DNA of 64,000 nucleotides from WVXT01 sp964403285 (GTDB taxonomy: Bacteria; UBA6262; WVXT01), in the NCBI GenBank assembly GCA_964403285.1, contig CAYOFG010000002.1, positions 27,510 to 91,509 on the forward strand. Reading direction: 5' to 3'. Made by a program: the position numbers and the translations under genes. The notes below the pieces were generated by a model. The model was not told the DNA's origin. It saw only the letters and a program-made list of their open reading frames with translations, and searched no databases. Of this stretch, positions 1-8,893 are shown one piece after another; the stretch's first letter is position 1; every line of letters starts with the position of its first letter.

Positions 1-429
1 GTCAAGACGGGTACGGCTTTTGCAATAGATCTGGGAGGACTTTACTACACACCAATAGAAGGTCTGGCGGGAGGATTGGCGATTCGAAATTTGGGGACAA
101 CGCTTAAATTCCTCGATGAAAGTGATTCTCTTCCTTTGACAATTTCCGTTGGGGCTGCTTTTCAGAAGCATTTTGGCAGCCAGAAAATTTTACTGAGCGC
201 AGATTTCCCTTTTTTGGTTTATGAACAGAAAGTTACTCCAGCAGTTGGTTTTGAGTTTGACTGGCGAGAGATGGTTCAGGGAAGAATTGGTTATAAATTC
301 AACATTGATGATACTGGACTTGCTCTGGGTATGGGATTCTCGTATCAGAGCTATTTCATTAACTATGCCTTTGGCCTGGCAGACAGGTTAGAAAATGGAC
401 ACCGGGTAAGTCTGGGCGTAAGATTTTAA
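1..429 (+). CDS. PorV/PorQ-like outer-membrane protein, C-terminal part (cut by window edge)
   Basis: The reading frame is open from base 1, so the gene starts upstream of the window; about 142 C-terminal residues are present. The segment alternates short hydrophobic strands and Gly/Asn turns (for example GLAGGLAIRNLGTTLKF near the start) and ends in VSLGVRF, with a terminal Phe as in outer-membrane beta-barrels. It resembles the C-terminal half of the PorV/PorQ (UPF0164) family, also encoded at 25.3 and 28.5 kb here. It lies 14 bases before the Wzy-like gene and so probably heads or joins the polysaccharide operon. The family is seen from the sequence pattern; a role in surface export or anchoring is inferred. 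Confidence 0.65.
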   Translation, partial: VKTGTAFAIDLGGLYYTPIEGLAGGLAIRNLGTTLKFLDESDSLPLTISVGAAFQKHFGSQKILLSADFPFLVYEQKVTPAVGFEFDWREMVQGRIGYKFNIDDTGLALGMGFSYQSYFINYAFGLADRLENGHRVSLGVRF

Positions 430-443
430 AATTAGGGGAAAAA

Positions 444-1934
444 TTGTATCTTTATGACTCTGGGATAAGTGACCGTTATAGAATTGGCTGGCCAGTGATT
501 GTTATTCTGGGAGGAATAATCTGCGGATTTTTTATATTGTTCCTCACCCTACTTCCAGCCAGGTGGGGAGTGCTTGGCGCCATAGGAATAATGGTTCCCT
601 TTATTGCCCTAATGACAGGAAATGAGAAGCGTTTCTTTTTGGCAATATTGGTGTTCGCTTTACCAATACAACTGGATATAACTATTGGATATACGGGACA
701 TCTCGGGGGAGCAGCCGGATTCATAATATCGCTGTATGATATCACCCTTGCTATTCTATACATATTCTGGATTAGTGAATTTGTAAGAAATAAGAAGAGA
801 ATTAACTTTTTCCCCAGAATAAGCCTACCTTTCTTTTTCCTGGTTGGCATGGCTACATTATCAATGGCCAATGCTTCCTTCCCAAAATTGAGCTTGTTTG
901 AGATAGTGCAAGTGCTCAAAATGTATCTGGGCTTCCTTTATATAGGAAATAATATCAAAAGCAGGAAAGAAATTCAATTTGTGATTGTTTTTTTGCTTTT
1001 AGGCCTTTTTTTAGAAAGTCTGCTTGGTCTTGCCCAATATAAGTTTGACCGCCCTCTTGTTCCCAGTGTATTGGGCGGGCCGGAAAAGGTGGGATACATA
1101 AGACTTGGTGAGCCAATGTCCAGGATTTCGGGTACATGGGTATCTTACAATGATTTTGCCTGGTATCTCACATTTATGCTGCCTATCTCTCTGAGTCTAC
1201 TCTTCTCCAGAATAAGGGGAAGCTATAAGATAATGTGTGGTTTAATATTAGTTGCCGGGATTGGTGCTCTGATATGCACTCTCTCCCGGGCAGGATGGTA
1301 TAGTTTTGTAGTAGCTGCTCTAATAGTATTATTATTGAATTTTTCAAAAACCAAAGGAAAAACAGGACTGAATAATTTTGCCACATCGATTGTCGCCATT
1401 CTAATTGTTATCTCCGTTATATTCACTGTGAACCCTCAATTCTTAAATATCGTCAATCGTCGAGTTGTTAGTGACGATTACGACGCTGCATATTCCCGCA
1501 TCCCTCAAATGCAAGTAGCTTCGAACATAATAAGGGCTAATCCTCTCTTGGGTATAGGGATTAATAATTACACAGAAGTTATGGATCAGTATGATACGAC
1601 GGACGTTAAACTTACATCCATAACCCGACAGCAGGTGCACAATATATTCCTGCAAGTCGCGGCAGAAATGGGCGTCGCCGGCCTTGCCATTTTCATCTGG
1701 CTCATATTTATGGTTTATAAAGAGGGCTTGAGTTACATTAGGTTCAGTGAAGATTCAATGTCAAACGTAGTTGTAGGTCTTATTGGGGGAATCACGGCTT
1801 TTTTGATCCACGGCCTGGTAGATGCAGCATCTTTGGGAAACCATCTATTTCTTATATTCTGGTTTTTCACTGGCATGGTTATTGTAATAAAGAAAATTAC
1901 ATTGCAGGCAAAACCTTCTGTTGTGGGAGCTTAA
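444..1934 (+). CDS. O-antigen ligase / Wzy-like polymerase
   Basis: Integral membrane protein of 496 residues with about ten to twelve hydrophobic segments spread over its whole length, and a long loop around residues 330-400 containing ANPLLGIGINNYTEVM and the HNIFLQVAAEMGVAG stretch, both hallmarks of the Wzy_C / O-antigen ligase superfamily. Such proteins polymerise or ligate polyprenyl-linked glycans at the periplasmic face of the inner membrane. The start is TTG at 444, preceded by AGGGGAAAAA, a good ribosome-binding site. Four bases separate it from the flippase gene, so the two are co-transcribed. Whether it is a polymerase or a ligase cannot be told from sequence alone. Confidence 0.85.
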   Translation: MYLYDSGISDRYRIGWPVIVILGGIICGFFILFLTLLPARWGVLGAIGIMVPFIALMTGNEKRFFLAILVFALPIQLDITIGYTGHLGGAAGFIISLYDITLAILYIFWISEFVRNKKRINFFPRISLPFFFLVGMATLSMANASFPKLSLFEIVQVLKMYLGFLYIGNNIKSRKEIQFVIVFLLLGLFLESLLGLAQYKFDRPLVPSVLGGPEKVGYIRLGEPMSRISGTWVSYNDFAWYLTFMLPISLSLLFSRIRGSYKIMCGLILVAGIGALICTLSRAGWYSFVVAALIVLLLNFSKTKGKTGLNNFATSIVAILIVISVIFTVNPQFLNIVNRRVVSDDYDAAYSRIPQMQVASNIIRANPLLGIGINNYTEVMDQYDTTDVKLTSITRQQVHNIFLQVAAEMGVAGLAIFIWLIFMVYKEGLSYIRFSEDSMSNVVVGLIGGITAFLIHGLVDAASLGNHLFLIFWFFTGMVIVIKKITLQAKPSVVGA

Positions 1935-1938
1935 GTGA

Positions 1939-3423
1939 ATGAACACAGTTAAGAGATTAGTCAAAAATACAGGGTTTGTACTATTGGCACAGGCTGCAGA
2001 ACCGGTATGCTCCTTTATATTGGTATTATTCATTGCTCGTTCCTTAGATGTCTCTGGTCTGGGTAAGTTTTCTATTGCCATCTCTCTTTTCTTCATTTTT
2101 CAGACTATCTCTTCTCTGGGTTTTTCCCACCTGATTACGAGAGAAGTTTCCCGCGACATATCAAAAGCAGGCAAATACTTAATTAACGCCTCTGTTGTGG
2201 GATTTCTCTTCTCAGTTCTGACAGCGGGAGCGATGTGTCTGGCAGGTTATCTATTGAATTATTCGGCAGATACTGCTTTAGCCATTTATATTCTCAGTCT
2301 TGCCTTGATACCTATAGTATTTTCTCTGGTTTGTCATTCTATATGTAGAGCTTTTGAAAGACTGGAATATGTTAGTATTCCGTTTATAACAGGCAATTTA
2401 TTCAAAGTCGCGATTGGTTTGCTCATCTTATTTAAGGGCTATGGTTTAGTGGAATTAATGTTAGTAATCCTGGGGAGCTATCTTTTAGACTCGCTTATCA
2501 GTTTATACTTTGTTCTCAAGTGCACGGGAAGACTACTTTTCAAAATAGATTTTGGTTTTTGCAAATGGATTGTCAAAACCACTCCCACTTTTGCTCTTAT
2601 TTTTATCTTTGCCACTCTTTATTGGAACGTGGATATCATTATGCTATCCAAAATTAAGGGGGCAACAGAAGTCGGTTTCTATAGCGCCGCTTACAAATTA
2701 ATGAATGTGTGGAAGATAATTCCCCTGGGTTACCTTATGGCATTACAACCCGTTATCTCCAGATTGTTTGAGTCTTCTTTAGAAAAATTTAGGATAGCCT
2801 GCATCAACTCGATTAGATACCTATTTATGGTAATGTTGCCCATTGCTGTGGGAACTACACTCTTGAGCGACAATTTTATAGTTCTTTTCTTTAAGGAACG
2901 CTTTTTAGCTTCGGCAAATTCTTTGTCCATTCTCATCTGGACATTGGTTCCCTATACTATAAATATGACAATTGCTCATGCCTTGATTGCCAGTAATAAT
3001 CAAAAGGTAAACTTACGCTCACTCCTTATTAGTATGATGTGCAATGTTACCTTGAATTTCTTATTAATACCGAGATTCAGTTACTCGGGCGCAGCTATGA
3101 CAACCTTGATTTCAATCTGTATATTCCTGGGTTTACAATATGGATTTGTCTCTAAGAATCTATTTACACTCAACTTCTTTCATATTGCTGGAAAACCGAT
3201 TATTTCCGCAGCTTTGATGGGAATAACTATTTTGTTACTTAGACAGCTCAACCTGTTTCTTATAGTGCTCATTGCCACATTAGCTTACGTCTTGTTCTTA
3301 TTAACACTCAGGCCATTCTCGGCAACCGACGTACAGCTTTTCCGGAGACTGTGGGAAAGAGATAAGGGATTGATTATATTACAAACTCAGAAATCATCTG
3401 AGCACAATCCTTCAAAAGAATAA
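1939..3423 (+). CDS. Wzx-like polysaccharide flippase (MOP superfamily)
   Basis: A 494-residue protein with about twelve to fourteen hydrophobic helices and the N-terminal pattern KNTGFVLLAQAAEPVCSFIL followed by ARSLDVSGLGKFSIA, typical of the RfbX/Wzx flippases of the MOP exporter superfamily. These move undecaprenyl-linked oligosaccharides across the inner membrane for Wzy-dependent assembly. Its position straight after the Wzy-like gene, with a 4-base gap, and before the glycosyltransferases fits that role. The last 25 residues are polar (cytoplasmic tail). Family assignment is confident, substrate unknown. Confidence 0.88.
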   Translation: MNTVKRLVKNTGFVLLAQAAEPVCSFILVLFIARSLDVSGLGKFSIAISLFFIFQTISSLGFSHLITREVSRDISKAGKYLINASVVGFLFSVLTAGAMCLAGYLLNYSADTALAIYILSLALIPIVFSLVCHSICRAFERLEYVSIPFITGNLFKVAIGLLILFKGYGLVELMLVILGSYLLDSLISLYFVLKCTGRLLFKIDFGFCKWIVKTTPTFALIFIFATLYWNVDIIMLSKIKGATEVGFYSAAYKLMNVWKIIPLGYLMALQPVISRLFESSLEKFRIACINSIRYLFMVMLPIAVGTTLLSDNFIVLFFKERFLASANSLSILIWTLVPYTINMTIAHALIASNNQKVNLRSLLISMMCNVTLNFLLIPRFSYSGAAMTTLISICIFLGLQYGFVSKNLFTLNFFHIAGKPIISAALMGITILLLRQLNLFLIVLIATLAYVLFLLTLRPFSATDVQLFRRLWERDKGLIILQTQKSSEHNPSKE

Positions 3424-3452
3424 ATATTCTGAAAAAAAGGAATCATTCAGTT

Positions 3453-4553
3453 ATGCGAATTGTTTTGTACGCATTTGACCATATTGAATATACCGTACAA
3501 TTAGCGGAAGCATTATCAAGGTTGGCAGAGGTAATGCTTATGCTCCCCCAACATAAGGTGGAGTGGTTTACAGAAGTATTGGGAGATAATTTAAATATGG
3601 AAACTTATCGTCAACCCAGGCTTCGCTATCCAACAAATCTATTAACATTATATGGGATAATTAAGAAAATAAATCGTTTTAATCCTGACATTGTACACTT
3701 GCAGGGCGAACATCCCTGGCTCAACTTAATATTTCCATTGTTGAAGAAAAAATACCCTTTAGTTACCACAATCCACGATGTTGTGCTGCATGTTGGTGAC
3801 ACAAAATCCAGAAAAATTCCCGCATTCGTATATAAATTGTCTATGAAATACGCAGATGAAATAATTGTCCACGGTGACAAGTTAAAGAAGGAGATGCTGG
3901 AAAAATCCGACAAATTAGATAGCAATGTCCACGTTTTGCCACGTGGTGTTAATTCCATTTATAAGAGATTTCTCAAGAATGAAGCAAAAGAGGAAGACAA
4001 TTTGATTCTGTTCTTTGGTAGGATCTGGGAGTATAAAGGGTTACGATATTTAATTGAGGCAGAACCACTTATCACCGAGAAGATTCCTACGGCAAAAATA
4101 TTGATAGCGGGCAAGGGCGAAGACTTTAGAAAATATACAAGAATGATGGTACATAAGGAAAAATTTATTATCCATAATCGGGTAATACCAAGCAATATGG
4201 TAGGACAGTTATTCCAAAAGGCAAGTGTTGTTGTAGTTCCTTATATAGAGGCATCGCAAAGTGGAATAGTTCCCTTAGCCTATGCATTCAAAAAACCGGT
4301 AGTGGCGACTGACGTGGGAAGTATTCCGGAAGTTGTGGAAGATGGAAGAACAGGTTATATTGTTCCTCCCAAAAACCCGGAGAAATTGGCAGAAGCTATA
4401 ATTGACCTGCTGAGAGATAAAGAAAAGCGAAGAGAAATGGGCGAAAATGGTTATAAGAAAACAGAAAATGAACTCTCCTGGGATAATATCGCAGCAAAAA
4501 CAATACAAGTATATAAGAAAGCACTTTGGGATAGACGGAGAAGGTCTCACTGA
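3453..4553 (+). CDS. GT4 family glycosyltransferase
   Basis: A 366-residue GT-B fold glycosyltransferase. The C-terminal Rossmann half has FFGRIWEYKGLRYLIEA (residues about 187-203), the ILIAGKGED strand, and the donor-binding E-x7-E region SQSGIVPLAYAFKKPVVATD followed by GSIPEVVEDGRTGYIVPP, as in glycosyltransferase family 4 (Glycos_transf_1 domain). It would add a sugar from a nucleotide donor to the lipid-linked repeat unit at the cytoplasmic face. The start is ATG at 3453, 29 bases after the flippase gene. Donor and linkage cannot be read from sequence. Confidence 0.88.
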   Translation: MRIVLYAFDHIEYTVQLAEALSRLAEVMLMLPQHKVEWFTEVLGDNLNMETYRQPRLRYPTNLLTLYGIIKKINRFNPDIVHLQGEHPWLNLIFPLLKKKYPLVTTIHDVVLHVGDTKSRKIPAFVYKLSMKYADEIIVHGDKLKKEMLEKSDKLDSNVHVLPRGVNSIYKRFLKNEAKEEDNLILFFGRIWEYKGLRYLIEAEPLITEKIPTAKILIAGKGEDFRKYTRMMVHKEKFIIHNRVIPSNMVGQLFQKASVVVVPYIEASQSGIVPLAYAFKKPVVATDVGSIPEVVEDGRTGYIVPPKNPEKLAEAIIDLLRDKEKRREMGENGYKKTENELSWDNIAAKTIQVYKKALWDRRRRSH

Positions 4554-4574
4554 AGGCGGGAAAGGGATTCGAGT

Positions 4575-5951
4575 TTGCAGTCTAAAAAATTTAGAAAAGC
4601 ATTATATAGTCTTTTTTTATCTTTTGTAGTCGTAGTATTGGCATTTGCCGGTGTCTATTTAGTAAGCATTTGCAGCATAAATCACGCGTATTATCAGGCG
4701 TACAATACTAAAGATGTGGTTGCTTTACGTAAGTTTCCTTATCCTTACAAAGCTGCAATGACGATTTGTAGCGATATTGATGGAACTACAAGTAAAGAAG
4801 AATTCTTAGAAATTCAAAAATTTCTCAACACCAAAGAAGAAACCAGTATGGGAGAAGGGGTGGGATTAGAAATCGGTAATAGTTTTGTGATGTATGCACC
4901 ACCGACCTGCGCATTTTCGTACTTCTCGGGAAATCCAGAGAACGCTCAAATTATTAGGAAATATATTAATTCCGGGTATATAGATTTTATGCACTCTTAC
5001 GGAGAAAAAACAGATTTTACTCGAAAAGATGCGATAGAAGCAATAAAAGAATTAAATGATAATCAGTGCAAAGTTGATGTATGGGTTGACCACGCCACAA
5101 CTGTAGACAACTTAGGTGATGATTTGACGTTTGGTTTAGGTGATCATTCTGACTCAAGTGCCTACCATTCTGACATTACATTAGCATATGGTATAAAATT
5201 TGTCTGGCTGGGCAGAGTTACCACGGTTATTGGTCAGTCCGTACCTATAACCTTGAAGACATTTTCCTCAGTTTACGATTCTCGTCACCCTGTTGATTCT
5301 TTGAAAAATATGGTGAAAGAATTTGCCAAGAATGTCCTGGCTGTCTTTGGAAATAAGAAATACGCTATGCACAAGAGTTATAACCTTCTGAGAATAGCAA
5401 AACTAAACGATGGTCAAAAAGTCTATGAATTCTTAAGGTTTGATAACTATTGGAAAGGAGTTGCAGAAGGCGCTACTTCTAAGCGCTTGGCGTACGTAAT
5501 TTCCAAACGGACTCTGGAGAGGTTAAAGAAAGTCGGTGGTTATATGATTGTTTATACCCACTTAGGGAAAAATTCTGATTGCCCAGAGGTAGTTGCAAAA
5601 GAAACACAAAATGCACTGCGGGATTTGGCGAGCGAATACGAAAGGGGAAATATTTATGTTACCACCACTTCCCGGCTGTTGAATTATTTTATTAATCAGA
5701 AATATTTAAAATGGTCGTATGAGACTAAAGGTGAGGAAATGATTATTACCATCTTCAGCGTAGAAGATCCAGTTTTTGGCTCTTTCGTTCCGACCATTAA
5801 AGATTTGCAGGGAATCACCTTTTATGTTCCCGCTAAGGATAAAATCCGGATTTATATAAATGATAGGGAGATAACAGACATTCGCAGGAACCCGCCCGAT
5901 TTTATGGAAAGAGAAAGTGTAACAATTTGGAAAAGGGAGGAAAAGGCATGA
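4575..5951 (+). CDS. Membrane-anchored polysaccharide deacetylase-like protein
   Basis: A 458-residue protein with one N-terminal membrane anchor (residues about 10-32, LFLSFVVVVLAFAGVYLVSI) and an exported domain. The motif MTICSDIDGTT (about residues 60-70) and the later FMHSYGEKTDFT and VWVDHATT stretches fit the metal-binding Asp and His motifs of the NodB/polysaccharide deacetylase fold, although the spacing is unusual. It could remove acetyl groups from the growing exopolysaccharide in the periplasm. The start is TTG at 4575 after GGGAAAGGG. The gene end overlaps the TTG-rich leader of the next gene by only a few bases. The fold is inferred from motifs; substrate and activity are unproven. 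Confidence 0.55.
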   Translation: MQSKKFRKALYSLFLSFVVVVLAFAGVYLVSICSINHAYYQAYNTKDVVALRKFPYPYKAAMTICSDIDGTTSKEEFLEIQKFLNTKEETSMGEGVGLEIGNSFVMYAPPTCAFSYFSGNPENAQIIRKYINSGYIDFMHSYGEKTDFTRKDAIEAIKELNDNQCKVDVWVDHATTVDNLGDDLTFGLGDHSDSSAYHSDITLAYGIKFVWLGRVTTVIGQSVPITLKTFSSVYDSRHPVDSLKNMVKEFAKNVLAVFGNKKYAMHKSYNLLRIAKLNDGQKVYEFLRFDNYWKGVAEGATSKRLAYVISKRTLERLKKVGGYMIVYTHLGKNSDCPEVVAKETQNALRDLASEYERGNIYVTTTSRLLNYFINQKYLKWSYETKGEEMIITIFSVEDPVFGSFVPTIKDLQGITFYVPAKDKIRIYINDREITDIRRNPPDFMERESVTIWKREEKA

Positions 5952-7819
5952 CAAAAAGTATCCTGTCTCCTTTCTTGACAAGAGAAAGCGTGAAAAAAAG
6001 TAGCCTGTCCCCTTTTTTGGTGGGTATTGTTGATGGTTCGTCAACAAGAGACGAGTCAGAACAATGGGAACAAATAAGCAGAATGTGTTATGCACTGGAA
6101 GTCTATGAATGGTACAAGCCTGAGATATATATAAAAGGACCTCTGGCTTTGGGTCAAGCAGACTACGGCATACTCAACAGAGATTTGCGGCCGGTTAATA
6201 ATAAGGATGGCCGCTATACATTATTTTTTCATGGTGAGATATATAACTACAAAGACTTAAAAGATGAAATTGGGATAAGAGAATCTATTTCTGCTGCGAA
6301 ACTTCTCTTATTACTTTACGAAAAATATAAGAATGACCTCATTTTCAAATTAAAAGGAGCTTTTAATATAATTATCTGGGACGGGAATGAAAGAAAATTA
6401 ACCGTTATCAATGACCGGTACGGGCTACGGCCTATATATTATGCACGAGGTAAAAATAGACTATACCTGGCTTCAGAAGTGAAGGCAATTTTGGCGTGTA
6501 ATGATGTTTCCAAAAATATTGACCACTCTGCCATTGCCAGCCTGTTCTTCTTTGGCTTCGTAATGGAAAACAAAACTTATTTTGAATCAATCAAATTGCT
6601 GCCGCCTGCATCATTGTTAGTCCTTAAGAACAATGAAATTTCTATCTCTAATTATTGGGACTTCAATTTTTTAGACAGGGACAAGGGCAAAACTCAGGAT
6701 TATTACGAACAAAAACTGGGAAGACTCATATTGCAGGCGATAGAAAGGCATACAGAAGACGGTGCCAGAATTACTGTTCCTTTGAGCGGTGGATTGGATT
6801 CCCGGACTATTCTGGCGAGCATACCTAAGGAATATTATCCAATAAATACTGTTACCTTCGGAACAGAAGATATGAATGATGTCAAGATTGCCAGGCAGGT
6901 ATCAGATGCATTAGGAGCTAATCATCATTATCTTGAGATCTCACCTCAAGACATTATTTGCAATGCGAAAAAGATAGTAAATATAACTGATGGAATGATA
7001 TCTTTTCTCCATTCTACGGGGAATATGAAACTTGAATTAATAAGAGATTACACCGATGTTTGCCTTGATGGAATGCAGCCCTTTGGCAGCTTTTTCAGTC
7101 CCTTTGCCATTTTCAAAAGCAAAGAGAAGTTATTAATTGCCGACTATCTTTTCCAGCCAATTGCCAAGGATTTGGCAAAGTCTCTTTTTATTCCTTCCTA
7201 TTACAGAAAAATAAAGGATTATCCCAGAGAAATTATGGGAGATATTTCCCTCAAGTGTAAGTCCACATCTGCCAGTAGTATCATAGACTATTCTATTGCT
7301 ACGCAATATGTGCGGCGCTTTGTAAATTACGGCAATCTTGTTAAGAGAACCCACGTGGAGGTGAGAAGTCCTTTTTTTGATAATGACCTCGTTGATTTCA
7401 TCGTTAACACTCCCCCTCACGAAAGAAGATATCAATATCTATACACGCACACTTTTTCCCGGCTTTTTCCCAAACTGGCAAGAATCCCCTGGGAAAAGAC
7501 GGGATTGCCTGTTGATGCAACCAATAGCTTTGCCAAAATGACTTTATCTTTGGTTAAGAAACGTTTGAAGAAAAAGATGGGCGGGGCTTCCTCAATTAAT
7601 CTCTTTGCCAAGTATACTCAATGGTCGAGGGAGAACGAAAATTTAATCACCTTTATCTGCAGCACGTTGTTGGATGGAAAAGGTTATAGTAGAAGTGTTC
7701 TGAATATTAAGACCGTGGAACGTATTCTCCAGGAACATATTAGAGGCAAATTTAATCATATGGAACTTATCTCCCGGCTTCTAACTTTTCAGTTGTGGAG
7801 TCGACTTTTTATTAATTAG
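5948..7819 (+). CDS. Asparagine synthase homologue with repeat-derived N-terminus, no nucleophile Cys
   Basis: About 623 residues. An N-terminal class II glutamine amidotransferase-like domain (NDRYGLRPIYYARG, LASEVKAILA) is followed by a PP-loop synthetase domain (PLSGGLDSRTILASIP, then VRSPFFDNDLVDFI), the layout of AsnB. Canonical AsnB begins Met-Cys-Gly-Ile; here the equivalent is L-V-G-I-V-D-G preceded by about 25 residues encoded by two copies of a dispersed repeat, so the catalytic Cys is absent and glutaminase activity is unlikely. ATG at 5948 is chosen because GGGAGG lies 7 bases upstream. Such homologues in glycan loci probably amidate uronic acids or peptides on the polymer; this is inference. 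Confidence 0.82.
   Translation: MTKSILSPFLTRESVKKSSLSPFLVGIVDGSSTRDESEQWEQISRMCYALEVYEWYKPEIYIKGPLALGQADYGILNRDLRPVNNKDGRYTLFFHGEIYNYKDLKDEIGIRESISAAKLLLLLYEKYKNDLIFKLKGAFNIIIWDGNERKLTVINDRYGLRPIYYARGKNRLYLASEVKAILACNDVSKNIDHSAIASLFFFGFVMENKTYFESIKLLPPASLLVLKNNEISISNYWDFNFLDRDKGKTQDYYEQKLGRLILQAIERHTEDGARITVPLSGGLDSRTILASIPKEYYPINTVTFGTEDMNDVKIARQVSDALGANHHYLEISPQDIICNAKKIVNITDGMISFLHSTGNMKLELIRDYTDVCLDGMQPFGSFFSPFAIFKSKEKLLIADYLFQPIAKDLAKSLFIPSYYRKIKDYPREIMGDISLKCKSTSASSIIDYSIATQYVRRFVNYGNLVKRTHVEVRSPFFDNDLVDFIVNTPPHERRYQYLYTHTFSRLFPKLARIPWEKTGLPVDATNSFAKMTLSLVKKRLKKKMGGASSINLFAKYTQWSRENENLITFICSTLLDGKGYSRSVLNIKTVERILQEHIRGKFNHMELISRLLTFQLWSRLFIN
5953..6018. repeat. Two copies of the AAAAGTA-CCTGTC repeat (family R1) inside a gene start
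   Basis: Bases 5953-5975 and 5993-6018 read AAAAAGTATCCTGTCTCC and AAAAAGTAGCCTGTCCCC, each followed by a T-rich run. They are variants of the element found at 47684, 50550 and 50586. Both copies are in frame and translate to K-S-x-L-S-P-F-L within the N-terminus of the asparagine synthase homologue. Confidence 0.8.
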
Positions 7820-7835
7820 ATAGTTATTGGATATT

Positions 7836-7889
7836 GGAGTAGCAGGTTTTAACCTGCGTTTTAAGACGCAGACTAAAGTCTGCTACTCC
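7836..7889. repeat. Inverted pair of GGAGTAGC palindromic repeats (family R2)
   Basis: Two head-to-head units lie between the asparagine synthase homologue and the next glycosyltransferase. Unit one has GGAGTAGC, arms GCAGGTT and AACCTGC around TT, then GTTTT. Unit two is the reverse complement form with arms GCAGACT and AGTCTGC around AA, ending TACTCC. Together the pair can fold into one long hairpin and may also attenuate transcription. Related units occur at 28487, 33479, 33517 and 61130. Confidence 0.85.
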
Positions 7890-7915
7890 TAAGTCATTAA
7901 GGCGGAATATAAAAG

Positions 7916-8893
7916 ATGAAGGTTTTGGTTATCAGCAATATGTATCCGGGAAAAAATTCTTACCTGGGAACCTTTATAAAACAACAAGTGGAAGATATGG
8001 AAAATGAAGGTTTGCGCACGACAAAAGTGGTAAAGGATAGAAAAACTTATTCTGCCTATGTGCCTTTTATTTTGAAAAATATCTTTTATTTGCTTTTTGC
8101 TTCTTACGATATAATTCACGCATATTACGGATTTCACTCTGCTCTGTTTGCAGCAATCATAAAAAGAAGGCCTCTGATAATAACTTTTGTGGGAAGCGAT
8201 GCATTAAAAGAACCTTCCCGCAATAAGGTGTATCGTATCCTGCAAAAATTTGTTATAGCACGGGCTGACCATATCATTGCTGTAAGTAGTAAGATAAAAA
8301 ATGTCCTTATTTCTGATTTGGGAGCAGACTCCAATAAGATATCAGTGATTACTTTTGGTATCGACTTTGACCTCTTTAAACCCTCGCCGCAGGATAAAGT
8401 GAGAGAGAAATTGGGTTTTCCGTCTGATATGAAACTCGTTTTGTTTCCCAGTAATCCCCAGAGAATCGAAAAAAGATTCGACATCTTTAACAGAGCCGTA
8501 AAATTGCTGCAGGAAGAGAATCAAAATATTCTGCCCATAATCCTGAGTAATAACAGGCGCCCATATTCTGAGATTCCCTTGGTTATGAATGCTTGTGACG
8601 TATTAGTATTAACTTCTGACTCAGAAGGTTCCCCTACAGTAATAAAAGAGGCGTTAGCCTGCAACCTGCCTGTTGTCTCTGTTGACGTTGGCGATGCGCG
8701 AGAGGTAATCAAAGATATTGCCAATTGCTACCTTTGCAAACAGGAGCCCGTTGATATTGCCGAAAGTATAAAATTAGTTCTGGATAAAAAGACAAGGAGT
8801 GCGGGAAGAGATAATATCAAACACTTATCATCAAAGAAAATTGCGACAAAAATAATAGAACTTTATACACAAATAACCCAGGGTATTTTATGA
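7916..8893 (+). CDS. GT4 family glycosyltransferase
   Basis: A 325-residue GT-B glycosyltransferase. The N-terminus VLVISNMYPGKNSYLGTFIKQQ is the usual opening of GT4 enzymes that act on surface glycans; the C-terminal half carries LVLTSDSEGSPTVIKEALAC (donor-binding E-x7-E region) and LPVVSVDVGDAREVI. The start is ATG at 7916. It ends with an ATGA overlap with the following epimerase gene, showing translational coupling. It is somewhat short for GT4 but complete. Sugar donor unknown; neighbouring genes suggest a GDP-mannose-derived sugar. Confidence 0.88.
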   Translation: MKVLVISNMYPGKNSYLGTFIKQQVEDMENEGLRTTKVVKDRKTYSAYVPFILKNIFYLLFASYDIIHAYYGFHSALFAAIIKRRPLIITFVGSDALKEPSRNKVYRILQKFVIARADHIIAVSSKIKNVLISDLGADSNKISVITFGIDFDLFKPSPQDKVREKLGFPSDMKLVLFPSNPQRIEKRFDIFNRAVKLLQEENQNILPIILSNNRRPYSEIPLVMNACDVLVLTSDSEGSPTVIKEALACNLPVVSVDVGDAREVIKDIANCYLCKQEPVDIAESIKLVLDKKTRSAGRDNIKHLSSKKIATKIIELYTQITQGIL

